A stretch of 64,000 nt of DNA, taken from assembly GCF_020531905.1 (NCBI RefSeq), contig NZ_JAJAWG010000001.1, positions 558,001-622,000 on the forward strand, read 5' to 3'. This DNA comes from Deefgea salmonis (GTDB lineage: Bacteria; Pseudomonadota; Gammaproteobacteria; Burkholderiales; Chitinibacteraceae). The notes beneath the pieces are model-generated. The model worked only from the letters and a program-made list of their open reading frames with translations. It was not told where the DNA came from and did no database searches. Below, piece after piece: positions 55,354-63,357 of the stretch (positions are counted from its first letter, which is position 1; the number at the start of each line of letters is the position of its first letter). A program made the position numbers and the translations under genes.

Positions 55354-57156
55354 ATGCCGCACACCACTGCGCCTGAAACAACCACGCCTAATGCTTTTGT
55401 AGAACTAGGCCTTGCCTCGCAACTGACTGACATTTTAGCCGCACAAGGCTTTAATACGCCGACTCCGATTCAAGCGGCATCGATTCCAGAATTACTCGCT
55501 GGTAACGACGTGATGGCTTCAGCGCAAACCGGTACTGGTAAAACAGCCGCCTTCTTGCTGCCTGCGCTGCACCGCCTGACTAAAGAAGCAAAACACACTG
55601 CCCGTGGCCCACGTATCCTCGTTTTGACACCGACTCGCGAACTCGCTGAGCAAGTATCAAAAGTAGCAACTGATTTGTGCCGCAACATTCCACGCTGCAA
55701 AGTCGTGACGGTTGTCGGTGGCGTACCTTACCCAGTACAAAATAAATTATTGTCGCAACCTTACGAAGTATTGGTTGCAACGCCAGGTCGCTTGACTGAT
55801 TTGATGCGCAGTGGCCGCATTGACTTCAAACGCCTTGAAATGCTTGTACTTGACGAAGCAGATCGTATGCTCGACATGGGCTTCATTGACGAAGTTGAAG
55901 CCATTGTTGATGCACTACCAAAAGAGCGTCAAACCGCTCTATTCTCTGCCACCTTGACTGAGTCAGTTCAACGTTTCGCCGTGCCAATGCTCAAAGCACC
56001 GAAATTGGTTGAAATGGCCGCTCAAGCCACCATGCAAGCGCAAATCGAACAATCGGTACATTACGCCGATGGTTACGAGCACAAACAAAAATTAACCGCA
56101 GCTTTGCTCAAGAAAAACGACGGCCAACAAGCCATCGTCTTCACAGCAACCAAAATCAGCGCTGATGAATTATCAGAATGGTTGAAAATGGAAGGCTTCC
56201 GCGCAGCAGCAATGCACGGTGACTTGGCACAGCGCGATCGTCGTCGCACTTTAGATCGTTTGCGCAAAGGCGATATCGATGTATTGGTTGCCACTGACGT
56301 TGCCGCACGCGGTATTGACGTTGCCGGCATTACCTTGGTACTGAACTTTGACTTGCCACGCTTCTGCGAAGATTACATTCACCGTATCGGTCGTACTGGC
56401 CGTGCGGGTCGCACTGGTGAAGCGGTATCATTGGTAACCAAAAATGACTTTACTTTATTGACGCGTATTCGCCGCCAATACAATCTAGACTTTAACGTTC
56501 AGGTCATCGAAGGCTTGGAAGCACGCTTCCAACCTGGTCGTGCAGGCACTGGCGGCGGTCATGACCGTGGTCGTCCGAGTGGTGGTGGCCGTGGTCGCCC
56601 TGCTGGCGGCAGTGGTGGTCGCAGCAGTGGTGGTTACGCTGGCAACCGTGATGGCGGCGGCTACCAAGGCAATCGTGATCGTGACGCAGGTCGTAGCGAA
56701 GGTTACAACGGCGGCCGTAGTGAAGGCACTCACCCACGCGGCGAAGCGGGTTACCAAGGCCATCATCGCCCAAGCGACTCAGCGCCCCGTGATGGCGGTT
56801 ACCAAGGCCAACCACGCGAACAACGTTCATTCGGCACTGGCCAAACTCGTGACCGTGATGGCGCACCACGCACCGGCGGCTACCAAGGTAATCGTGATGG
56901 CGCAGCAGCACCTCGTTCAGGCGGCTATCAAGGCAACCGTGAAGGCGCTGCACCACGCACCGGTGGCTATCAAGGCAATCGTGATGGCGCAGCAGCACCG
57001 CGCTCAGGCGGCGGTTACCAAGGCAACCGCGAAGGCGGCAGCAACACCGGTGGCGGCTATGCCGGCCGTGGTGGTGACGGCCAACGTCGCACTAGCACAG
57101 GTGGCGGCTACCAAGGTAAGCCGAGCGGTAATCGTGGCGGTGGTCGCTTCGAATAA
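55354..57156 (+). CDS. rhlE: DEAD-box RNA helicase, RhlE-like, with Gly-rich repetitive tail
   Basis: A 600-residue RNA helicase. Motifs in order: Q motif with TPTPIQ, I ASAQTGTGKT (about 55-64), PTRELA, TPGRL, II DEAD (about 163-166), III SAT, and VI HRIGRTGRAGR. From about residue 390 on is a Gly/Arg/Asn/Asp-rich tail with GGYQG seven times plus one AGYQG, up to the C-terminus. The tail probably binds RNA or drives condensation. The 230-bp leader before the ATG is long, as often in cold-induced helicases. Confidence 0.93.
   Translation: MPHTTAPETTTPNAFVELGLASQLTDILAAQGFNTPTPIQAASIPELLAGNDVMASAQTGTGKTAAFLLPALHRLTKEAKHTARGPRILVLTPTRELAEQVSKVATDLCRNIPRCKVVTVVGGVPYPVQNKLLSQPYEVLVATPGRLTDLMRSGRIDFKRLEMLVLDEADRMLDMGFIDEVEAIVDALPKERQTALFSATLTESVQRFAVPMLKAPKLVEMAAQATMQAQIEQSVHYADGYEHKQKLTAALLKKNDGQQAIVFTATKISADELSEWLKMEGFRAAAMHGDLAQRDRRRTLDRLRKGDIDVLVATDVAARGIDVAGITLVLNFDLPRFCEDYIHRIGRTGRAGRTGEAVSLVTKNDFTLLTRIRRQYNLDFNVQVIEGLEARFQPGRAGTGGGHDRGRPSGGGRGRPAGGSGGRSSGGYAGNRDGGGYQGNRDRDAGRSEGYNGGRSEGTHPRGEAGYQGHHRPSDSAPRDGGYQGQPREQRSFGTGQTRDRDGAPRTGGYQGNRDGAAAPRSGGYQGNREGAAPRTGGYQGNRDGAAAPRSGGGYQGNREGGSNTGGGYAGRGGDGQRRTSTGGGYQGKPSGNRGGGRFE
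56870..57060 (+). repeat. Near-identical tandem repeats in the helicase tail
   Basis: Coding repeats of about 54-60 bp for GGYQGNRDGAAAPRS / GGYQGNREGAAPRT occur four to five times, nearly identical at DNA level. Such repeats can vary in number by slipped pairing. Confidence 0.7.
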
Positions 57157-57172
57157 AGTTTTAGCTTAAAAT

Positions 57173-57198
57173 AAAAAGGCAGCCTAGGCTGCCTTTTT
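57173..57198 (+). terminator. Terminator after the helicase gene
   Basis: AAAAAGGCAGCC and GGCTGCCTTTTT form a 12-bp perfect stem, followed by ATTT. Confidence 0.9.
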
Positions 57199-57251
57199 AT
57201 TTAGGTATATCACCAAAGACGTTTAGCACCAATGCATACAAGACAATACCC

Positions 57252-57752
57252 ATGACTAGCCGAAAAATTCGACTTATGCATTCAGATGACTTTACAGCCA
57301 TCCTCACACTGCAAGCAGACTGCTACCCACAAGCGTTCATCGAAACTGCCAAAACACTACAACAAAAGCAACAACTCTCCCCTTACTCATCCTGGGTCAT
57401 TACCCTCAACGAGCAAGTCAGTGGCTATTTATTCTGCCATCCTTGGCTAGGCGACAAACCACCGGCGCTCAACACACAACTGAGCCATTTACCCGAAATG
57501 GCTGATCGATTTTATATTCATGATCTCGCCATTTCACCTAACGCCCGAGGCAACAAGCTGGCCGAGCAACTCATACAACACGCCATAGAATGGGCAATCA
57601 GCGCCAATTTCTCGCAAGTGATGCTCGTTGCAGTTTTGGGCGCAGATCGTTTTTGGCAAAAACATCACTTCCAGCCACTCTCCACACGACTACCAGCCGC
57701 TTATGGCGAAGATGCCGTTTGCATGCTGCGTCAACTACAAGCGCCGCTCTGA
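57252..57752 (+). CDS. GNAT-family N-acetyltransferase
   Basis: A 166-residue acetyl-CoA-dependent transferase. The acetyl-CoA loop appears as ISPNARGNKLAEQLIQHAI (about 96-114), after the beta4 strand RFYIHDLAI. Substrate unknown; it could be a small molecule or a protein amine. It ends 18 bp inside the convergent YgfX-like gene. Confidence 0.85.
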   Translation: MTSRKIRLMHSDDFTAILTLQADCYPQAFIETAKTLQQKQQLSPYSSWVITLNEQVSGYLFCHPWLGDKPPALNTQLSHLPEMADRFYIHDLAISPNARGNKLAEQLIQHAIEWAISANFSQVMLVAVLGADRFWQKHHFQPLSTRLPAAYGEDAVCMLRQLQAPL

Positions 57753-58151
57753 CCACACCCAGCGCAACCAGACCCGCCATTGCCGCAACGACTCAGCTGG
57801 CGCGCTGTCTGGCCACAAAACCAAATTAATTTTATGCTTGAACTCATCTTCAAAATGCAAAACAATCAACAGCGGCGTCACCACACTACTTGGCAATAAG
57901 TGCGCAGACAGTTCGCCACCCTGCGCATCAAACAACTGAAAACCGCCCTCCGAGCACACGCGAATAAGCACAATCGTTTCGATATGCACCCAGTAAAAAG
58001 GGAAGATCCCCAATAAAAACAACGCAAAGACCATAGACCAGCCAGCCTGCAGCACCAAACAAGCCGCAATTGCCAACAAAAAAATCAACAATAAAAAACC
58101 CCGCCGCCAAAAAGACGCGGGGTTAATTTGCAAATCAATCGGCAACATCAA
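57735..58151 (-). CDS. YgfX-like small membrane protein
   Basis: A 138-residue protein with two close N-terminal helices (about 16-50) and a soluble tail. The end KINLVLWPDSAPAESLRQWR, followed by VWLRW, resembles YgfX (CptA), in E. coli encoded next to sdhE. No sdhE partner is present here. It overlaps the preceding SIMPL gene by four bases (ATGA), and a terminator-like hairpin lies in codons 10-19. The family call is moderate. Confidence 0.6.
   Translation of the reverse strand: MMLPIDLQINPASFWRRGFLLLIFLLAIAACLVLQAGWSMVFALFLLGIFPFYWVHIETIVLIRVCSEGGFQLFDAQGGELSAHLLPSSVVTPLLIVLHFEDEFKHKINLVLWPDSAPAESLRQWRVWLRWVWSERRL
58091..58124 (-). terminator. Terminator-like hairpin inside the start of the YgfX-like gene
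   Basis: AACCCCGC (58097-58104) and GCGGGGTT (58117-58124) form an 8-bp stem, with a six-T run following in the minus-strand transcript. It lies about 25 bp past the SIMPL stop and could limit YgfX expression. Confidence 0.65.
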
Positions 58152-58846
58152 TCACCCAACTGAATACTGCCATTCACATTCACTTGCACACGACTTTCAC
58201 CACTTTCGATTGGCGCTGGTGCAGCCGCCATTGCCGCATCCATGACTGGCGCACTGCGCATCATCATTGGACGAGGCTCTGGACGATAACCGGTATTAAT
58301 ATTCATATTCACCAGCTTCCAATCCTTGGCAGACATACTGCGCTGAATCAGCGTGGCCCGACGTTTAAATGCGGTAATACCTTCTTCGATCAACAGTGCT
58401 TCGGCCTTACTTTTGGCCGCATCAGAGACGCTATAACGCACCCCAGCCAGTTGCAATCCAGATGAGCCCTGCAAATCACCAATCAATTGCGACAACGCCG
58501 AAAAATCTTGAGACGTTAACTGCAACTCACCCCGACTGCGCCAACCTTCTTGCTTATTATTTTTATTACCATAAACCGGGTAAGTCGCATACGTGGTTCC
58601 CGCCGATTGTACTGCAGGATATTGCTTTAATGCCTTCAGTGCATCCGACAAAGCCAAGTTCACTTTTTCGGCCAAGCGCGCAGGATTGGTGTCGCTCAGC
58701 TCAACAAACAAAGTGGCCGTTGCCAAATCATTACCCACTTCACGACTGGCCACCGCCTCAAAATTAACCAGATTACGCTGCGGCACCTCTGCAGCCCAAA
58801 CTGAGCCCGCCAACAAAGCACACATCAAACCCAATTTATGCATCAT
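58148..58846 (-). CDS. SIMPL-domain periplasmic protein (DUF541)
   Basis: A 232-residue exported protein with signal peptide ending VWAAE (1-20). The SIMPL domain shows in NFEAVASREVGNDLATATLF and RSRGELQLTSQDFSALSQLI. The tail is Met/Pro/Ala-rich. DUF541 proteins (for example BP26/OMP28 and YggE) are linked to oxidative stress and signalling, without a fixed activity. It is the upstream gene of a two-gene unit. Confidence 0.88.
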   Translation of the reverse strand: MMHKLGLMCALLAGSVWAAEVPQRNLVNFEAVASREVGNDLATATLFVELSDTNPARLAEKVNLALSDALKALKQYPAVQSAGTTYATYPVYGNKNNKQEGWRSRGELQLTSQDFSALSQLIGDLQGSSGLQLAGVRYSVSDAAKSKAEALLIEEGITAFKRRATLIQRSMSAKDWKLVNMNINTGYRPEPRPMMMRSAPVMDAAMAAAPAPIESGESRVQVNVNGSIQLGD

Positions 58847-58872
58847 GAAACCTCATATAAAAGTCACTGCAA

Positions 58873-59232
58873 TTAATGATAGCTATGATCTGCCGGTGTA
58901 TTATGAATTTCTTCAGCAACCGCATCCATCACGCCAAGATGAATTTCTACATCAAACCATTCCCAAAACAATTTTAAATTTCGTTTTTCTGGCCACAAAG
59001 CCTCATCAATGACCCACGACGCCAATTCCATCGCAAAAATTTTATCGGCGATTTCATCAATATACGCAATAGCATCTTCTGGCTCGGCAGCTTCTGGCAC
59101 CATCAGTACAGTACAATCCGTTCTAATTTCATCGAGCGTTAACACCACATCATTATCTGGCAATTGATTTAACCAATTCAAAAATGCCAGCTTAGGGCGA
59201 ATAATCGCAGCAGAACGGTCCACAATAAACAT
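58873..59232 (-). CDS. Conserved hypothetical acidic protein
   Basis: A 119-residue, acidic, soluble protein not tied to a known domain. It contains the well-preserved-looking segment IFAMELASWVIDEALWPEKR with FWEWFDVEIHLGVMD behind it, and a His-rich end. It lies alone, 26 bp upstream of the SIMPL gene on the same strand and 122 bp from the divergent gene. Codon use is like its neighbours, so it is probably real. Function unknown. Confidence 0.7.
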   Translation of the reverse strand: MFIVDRSAAIIRPKLAFLNWLNQLPDNDVVLTLDEIRTDCTVLMVPEAAEPEDAIAYIDEIADKIFAMELASWVIDEALWPEKRNLKLFWEWFDVEIHLGVMDAVAEEIHNTPADHSYH

Positions 59233-59354
59233 ACATTACTCCAAAATAAGTCAGTTTTAATCCCAATTTCAATAATAACAAGCCAAATCAGACCTATTGG
59301 CTTTAGACTAGCTCAGTTCTTATGTCATTATTTATTTTGGTAATCATTTAATTC

Positions 59355-59708
59355 ATGCCGCAAAATGCAATCAATCCATCCAATTCTAAACGCAAATTCG
59401 TTCGTTGGCGTGCTGCAATTATACCTAAGCATCACACACAAGCCTTCGAAGGAAAAATCACCGAAGCCAATGCCGATATATTAACTTTAATTTCAGCAAC
59501 CGAATTCAAAGCCGGCTGTGAAGCACGTTTAATGCTTGAAGTTCACGAATACCTTGGAATGGAAAGCACCAAAAACACACTTGATTTAACAGGGAAATTT
59601 ATTAATAGCGCCCTAATTGGTCATATCAGTGTTTTTCGCCACCAATTTCAATTACTGGCATTAAATCACCAGCAGCAGCAGCTACTCAACAAACTCACCA
59701 GCAGCTAA
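59355..59708 (+). CDS. PilZ-like hypothetical protein
   Basis: A 117-residue protein whose start SKRKFVRWRAAIIPKHHTQ recalls the basic RxxxR entry of PilZ domains, followed by beta-strand-rich sequence (FEGKITEANADILTLISATEF). The second PilZ motif (D/NxSxxG) is missing or replaced, so c-di-GMP binding is doubtful. It stands alone. The call is tentative. Confidence 0.5.
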   Translation: MPQNAINPSNSKRKFVRWRAAIIPKHHTQAFEGKITEANADILTLISATEFKAGCEARLMLEVHEYLGMESTKNTLDLTGKFINSALIGHISVFRHQFQLLALNHQQQQLLNKLTSS

Positions 59709-59777
59709 AACACGATATCTGCTGCGTCAATACTGGATAGTGGCAAGGCACTGCCGGCAAAATCAAGTCAATACAAA

Positions 59778-59820
59778 ATAGCCAATAGCCAATAGCCAGC
59801 CCCTAAAGGACTGGCTATTT
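59778..59820 (-). terminator. Hairpin with AATAGCC repeats after rnr
   Basis: AATAGCCAG (59791-59799) and CTGGCTATT (59811-59819) make a stem downstream of rnr. Three consecutive AATAGCC units (59778-59797) adjoin it. T-rich tail is weak, so efficiency is uncertain. Confidence 0.5.
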
Positions 59821-59823
59821 GAA

Positions 59824-62274
59824 TTAGCGGCGACGCCGACGTGCAGCGGGCTTACCCGTTGCAACTGGCGCAGCCGCCGATTTGGCTTGGTTTTCTGGCT
59901 TAGCCACAGCAGGCGACCTAAGTGCCGAACGTGTACCACTTCGCGCCGGCGTTTTATCGCCACCACGCGCTCGATTCGATCTTGGCGCACCGGGTTTAGA
60001 TTGACGCTCTCGCTCCGCAGCATCCAGCACCAGCACAAAATCAATTTTACTGGTCTCTAAATCAACCCGCGCCACACGCACCTTAACGCGATCGGTTAAG
60101 CGATACACCTTACCGCTGTGCTCACCCTTTAACTCGCGGCGTTTTTCATCATAATGAAAGTAATCAGTACCGAGCTCAGAAACATGCACCAAGCCCTCGA
60201 CATACACCTTATCGAGCAAAACAAACATCCCAAAACCGGTTACCGCCGATACTGAGCCTTCAAACTCTTCACCGACTTTATCTTGCATAAAGTAGCATTT
60301 GAGCCAGTTTTGTACGTCACGACTTGCCTCATCAGCACGGCGCTCAGTCATTGAGCACTGCACCCCCAAAGCTTCCCACTTCATTGCTGGCTTATATTTC
60401 TTGCCAGCCAATATCGCCTTGATCGCCCGATGCACCAATAAATCCGGATAACGGCGAATTGGCGAAGTAAAATGCGCGTAAGCCTCATAACTCAATCCAA
60501 AATGGCCCGCATTATCTGGGCTATACACCGCCTGCGACAAACTACGCAGTAGCATCGTTTGCAAGAGCGGCGCATCCAAACGATCTTTGAATGAATTGAG
60601 TAATTTGGCATAGTCGCTGGCGGTTGGGTCTTCTTCGCCGCCCAAACTCAAGCCCACAGTTTTCAAATATTCACGCAGATTTTTCAGCTTCTCGGGCGTT
60701 GGGCCTTCGTGCACGCGGTATAAAGCGGGATGTTCTTTTTTCAGTAAAATATCGGCCGCGCAGACATTGGCCGCCAACATGCATTCTTCGATCAATTTAT
60801 GTGCGTCATTTCGCACCACGGGGACGATTTCGCTGATTTTGCCTTTGTCATCAAAACGCATTTCAGTTTCAGTGGTTTCAAAGTCAATCGCCCCGCGCTC
60901 GGCACGGGCTTTGGCAAACGCTTGAAACAGCGCGTATAGCGTCTGCAAATGCGGTATTTGCTGGGTATATTGCTGCGCGACTTCACCAGCGGGGTTTTGC
61001 AAGATATCCCATACCTTGGTATAGGTAAATCGTGCCTTAGAGAGCATCACCGCCGGATAAAATTGATAGCCCTTAATCGCACCTTTTGCGCTCACTTTCA
61101 TGTCACACACCATACACAGGCGTTCAACATCTGGATTGAGCGAACAAAGGCCGTTTGAGATTTGCTCGGGCAACATCGGAATCACACGGCGCGGAAAATA
61201 AATCGAATTGCCGCGCTCAATCGCGGTTAAATCCAAAGCATCATCCGGACGCACGTAATGACTCACATCGGCAATCGCCACCACCAAACGCCAGCCCTTG
61301 CCGCTCTTCTCGGCATACACCGCGTCGTCAAAGTCTTTGGCCGTTTCACCGTCGATAGTCACCAACGGCATATCGCGTAAATCAATCCGCTCAACCCCGT
61401 TTTCTGGCTTCCAATCCAGTTTGCGGACTTTTTTTGGCATTTTGCGCGCTAATGCTTCCGCCTCAGCCGAAAACACATGCGGTAAATTATGTTTACGCAG
61501 GGCAATTTCAATTTCCATACCCGGATCATCATAATTACCAAGCACTTCGGTCACGCGTGCCACTGGCTGGGTATAACGCGATGGCTGAGTCAGCATCTCA
61601 ATCATCACCACCTGCCCCACTTGCGCAGCACCACAGCCTGATGGTTCGATTTGAATATCACGGCTAATTCGCTTGTCTTCAGCTGTTACAAAAAACACGC
61701 CACGCTCGCAATGCAAGCGGCCGACCAGACGTAAATTAACATGCTCAAGCACTTCAGCAATCGCCCCTTCGGGACGACCACGACGATCAACGCCAATTTT
61801 GCGCGCCAGTACGCGATCGCCATGCAGTACTTTGTCCATTTCTTTAGGGCCAAGAAATAAATCATCGCTGCCATCATCCGGAATCAAAAAGCCAAAACCA
61901 TCCGGGTGGCCTTGTACTTTACCGGGAATTAAATCTACTTTTTCTGGCAAGCATAAAGCGCCGGCCCGATTAATCAGTAATTGGCCTTCACGGCCCATTG
62001 CCTGTAGACGTCGCTCAAATGCGACCTCTTCAACCAATAAAATATCTAATTGCTTCGCCAAATCAAACGCCGACATCGGCGCGCCATGCTGCTCTAACAC
62101 TTGCAAAATAAATTCGCGCGACGGCAATGGGTTTTCATAGCGCTCGCGTTCACGCGCCAAATAAGGATCTTGTGCTCGCAAACCTTTTAGTTTTTTGGCT
62201 CGCACAGGTTTCTTCGCTGGGGATTTCTCATTTTGATCATTTTGAAATTTATCCATCGGAACCGTTTTTTTCAT
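59824..62274 (-). CDS. rnr: Ribonuclease R
   Basis: An 816-residue 3'-5' exoribonuclease of the RNase II family that degrades structured RNA. Order: N-terminal winged helix (about 50-115), cold-shock domains, the RNB catalytic domain with DFDDAVYAEKS (aspartates near 315-320) and RRYPDLLVHRAI, S1 domain (near 650-740), and a Lys/Arg-rich tail. Length matches E. coli RNase R. No rlmB follows; the gene stands by itself. Confidence 0.95.
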   Translation of the reverse strand: MKKTVPMDKFQNDQNEKSPAKKPVRAKKLKGLRAQDPYLARERERYENPLPSREFILQVLEQHGAPMSAFDLAKQLDILLVEEVAFERRLQAMGREGQLLINRAGALCLPEKVDLIPGKVQGHPDGFGFLIPDDGSDDLFLGPKEMDKVLHGDRVLARKIGVDRRGRPEGAIAEVLEHVNLRLVGRLHCERGVFFVTAEDKRISRDIQIEPSGCGAAQVGQVVMIEMLTQPSRYTQPVARVTEVLGNYDDPGMEIEIALRKHNLPHVFSAEAEALARKMPKKVRKLDWKPENGVERIDLRDMPLVTIDGETAKDFDDAVYAEKSGKGWRLVVAIADVSHYVRPDDALDLTAIERGNSIYFPRRVIPMLPEQISNGLCSLNPDVERLCMVCDMKVSAKGAIKGYQFYPAVMLSKARFTYTKVWDILQNPAGEVAQQYTQQIPHLQTLYALFQAFAKARAERGAIDFETTETEMRFDDKGKISEIVPVVRNDAHKLIEECMLAANVCAADILLKKEHPALYRVHEGPTPEKLKNLREYLKTVGLSLGGEEDPTASDYAKLLNSFKDRLDAPLLQTMLLRSLSQAVYSPDNAGHFGLSYEAYAHFTSPIRRYPDLLVHRAIKAILAGKKYKPAMKWEALGVQCSMTERRADEASRDVQNWLKCYFMQDKVGEEFEGSVSAVTGFGMFVLLDKVYVEGLVHVSELGTDYFHYDEKRRELKGEHSGKVYRLTDRVKVRVARVDLETSKIDFVLVLDAAERERQSKPGAPRSNRARGGDKTPARSGTRSALRSPAVAKPENQAKSAAAPVATGKPAARRRRR

Positions 62275-62359
62275 AGTTTTTTATTGACACCATTTCTAGG
62301 TTTGAATATTATTGCGCCCTTCTGTAAGTGGCGCCGCGTTATTGTAGCGCAGTTGAAGA

Positions 62360-62446
62360 GCCCAGGTGGCGGAATTGGTAGACGCACTAGGTTCAGGTCC
62401 TAGCGCCCGCAAGGGTGTGGAAGTTCGAGTCTTCTCTTGGGCACCA
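62360..62446 (+). tRNA. tRNA-Leu (CAG), first copy
   Basis: 87 nt class II tRNA with acceptor GCCCAGG/CTTGGGC, D-loop GGTGGCGGAATTGGTAGACG, anticodon CAG in loop TTCAGGT, variable arm, T-loop GTTCGAGTC and encoded CCA. Confidence 0.96.
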
Positions 62447-62480
62447 ACTTTTCAACTTCTTTACACACTGTATCAGAAAT

Positions 62481-62567
62481 GCCCAGGTGGCGGAATTGGT
62501 AGACGCACTAGGTTCAGGTCCTAGCGCCCGCAAGGGTGTGGAAGTTCGAGTCTTCTCTTGGGCACCA
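62481..62567 (+). tRNA. tRNA-Leu (CAG), second copy
   Basis: Identical in all 87 positions to the first copy, 34 bp downstream, in tandem. It is followed by a strong terminator. Confidence 0.96.
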
Positions 62568-62589
62568 TCAGTAAAAACAGCAAGATGCA

Positions 62590-62620
62590 AAACCCCATAA
62601 AACTTAGGTTTATGGGGTTT
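62590..62620. terminator. Bidirectional terminator between tRNA-Leu and tetR
   Basis: AAACCCCATAAA and TTTATGGGGTTT form a 12-bp perfect stem with a seven-base loop and T-run. Confidence 0.9.
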
Positions 62621-62627
62621 TTTGTAT

Positions 62628-63248
62628 TTACGCCGCCACTGTAGGGCGCAGCCCACCTAAAGCCACTTGCAATATATGCATGACGATGGCTTCGTTATCC
62701 ATTTTGCTAAATTTTTGCAGATACTCGACCGCTGGATCACAAGTGCGCGAATAAAAACTAAATAAAATCACATCGCTAGGCAACTCAGGATTGAGATCGC
62801 CACTTTTTTGTGCCGCCAGCACCAGCTTTTCGATTTGACCGTTCAGCTTGAGCACGCGCGTAATATATTTCAAATTACGCATCAGCATTTCTCGCACATG
62901 CGCGCTCGTTGACGGCAAAAACGGCATCCCCCCCTCCAAACGAACCCGCAGTGCCCACTCCAGCAAGGCCGTTAATTGCTCAATCGGCTTTAGCGCGCTA
63001 TCTAATTGCGCCAAAAAATCGACTGCACCGTCGATCAAACGGATCAAAGCTTCCCCGACTAAATCTTCTTTTGATTTGAAATGCTTATATAAACTCGGCT
63101 TAGAAATACCGACTGCATTGGCCACATCGTCCATCGTCATCAAATCGTAGCCCTTGGTGCCAAGAATGGTCGTTGTCGCATCTAAAATCGCGTTTTCACG
63201 CAATTTAAAGGCTTGGTCTTTGAAGCTTAATTTGCTAAAGATACTCAT
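62628..63248 (-). CDS. TetR/AcrR-family regulator
   Basis: A 206-residue repressor. Residues 15-62 form the HTH: ILDATTTILGTKGYDLMTMD, VANAVGISKPSLYKHFKSKE. The C-terminal ligand domain is not assigned to a subfamily. It is divergent from an FAD oxidoreductase, and a perfect palindrome lies in the 109-bp gap, suggesting control of both genes. Confidence 0.9.
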   Translation of the reverse strand: MSIFSKLSFKDQAFKLRENAILDATTTILGTKGYDLMTMDDVANAVGISKPSLYKHFKSKEDLVGEALIRLIDGAVDFLAQLDSALKPIEQLTALLEWALRVRLEGGMPFLPSTSAHVREMLMRNLKYITRVLKLNGQIEKLVLAAQKSGDLNPELPSDVILFSFYSRTCDPAVEYLQKFSKMDNEAIVMHILQVALGGLRPTVAA

Positions 63249-63261
63249 CGGTAAATTTCCG

Positions 63262-63275
63262 CTACTAATTAGTAG
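63262..63275. promoter_or_regulatory. TetR-type operator
   Basis: CTACTAATTAGTAG is a perfect 14-bp palindrome, 14 bp before the tetR start. A further half-site-like TTAGTAG occurs at 63289-63295. Confidence 0.65.
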
Positions 63276-63357
63276 ATATTATTTTAAGTTAGTAGTAATC
63301 TTAACATCTAAGTAGAAAAACATACACCATTCATGATGACGAACGGCAGGGTAAATA

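Noticed and set aside
56504-56998. Long open frames on the opposite strand and in a second forward frame within the helicase tail
   Set aside because: They result from the Gly/Arg/Asn-rich repeats; the forward helicase frame explains the region and the translations have no protein-like pattern.
59778-59797. Three AATAGCC units as a possible CRISPR or satellite
   Set aside because: Only seven bases, three copies and no spacers; best seen as part of the hairpin after rnr.
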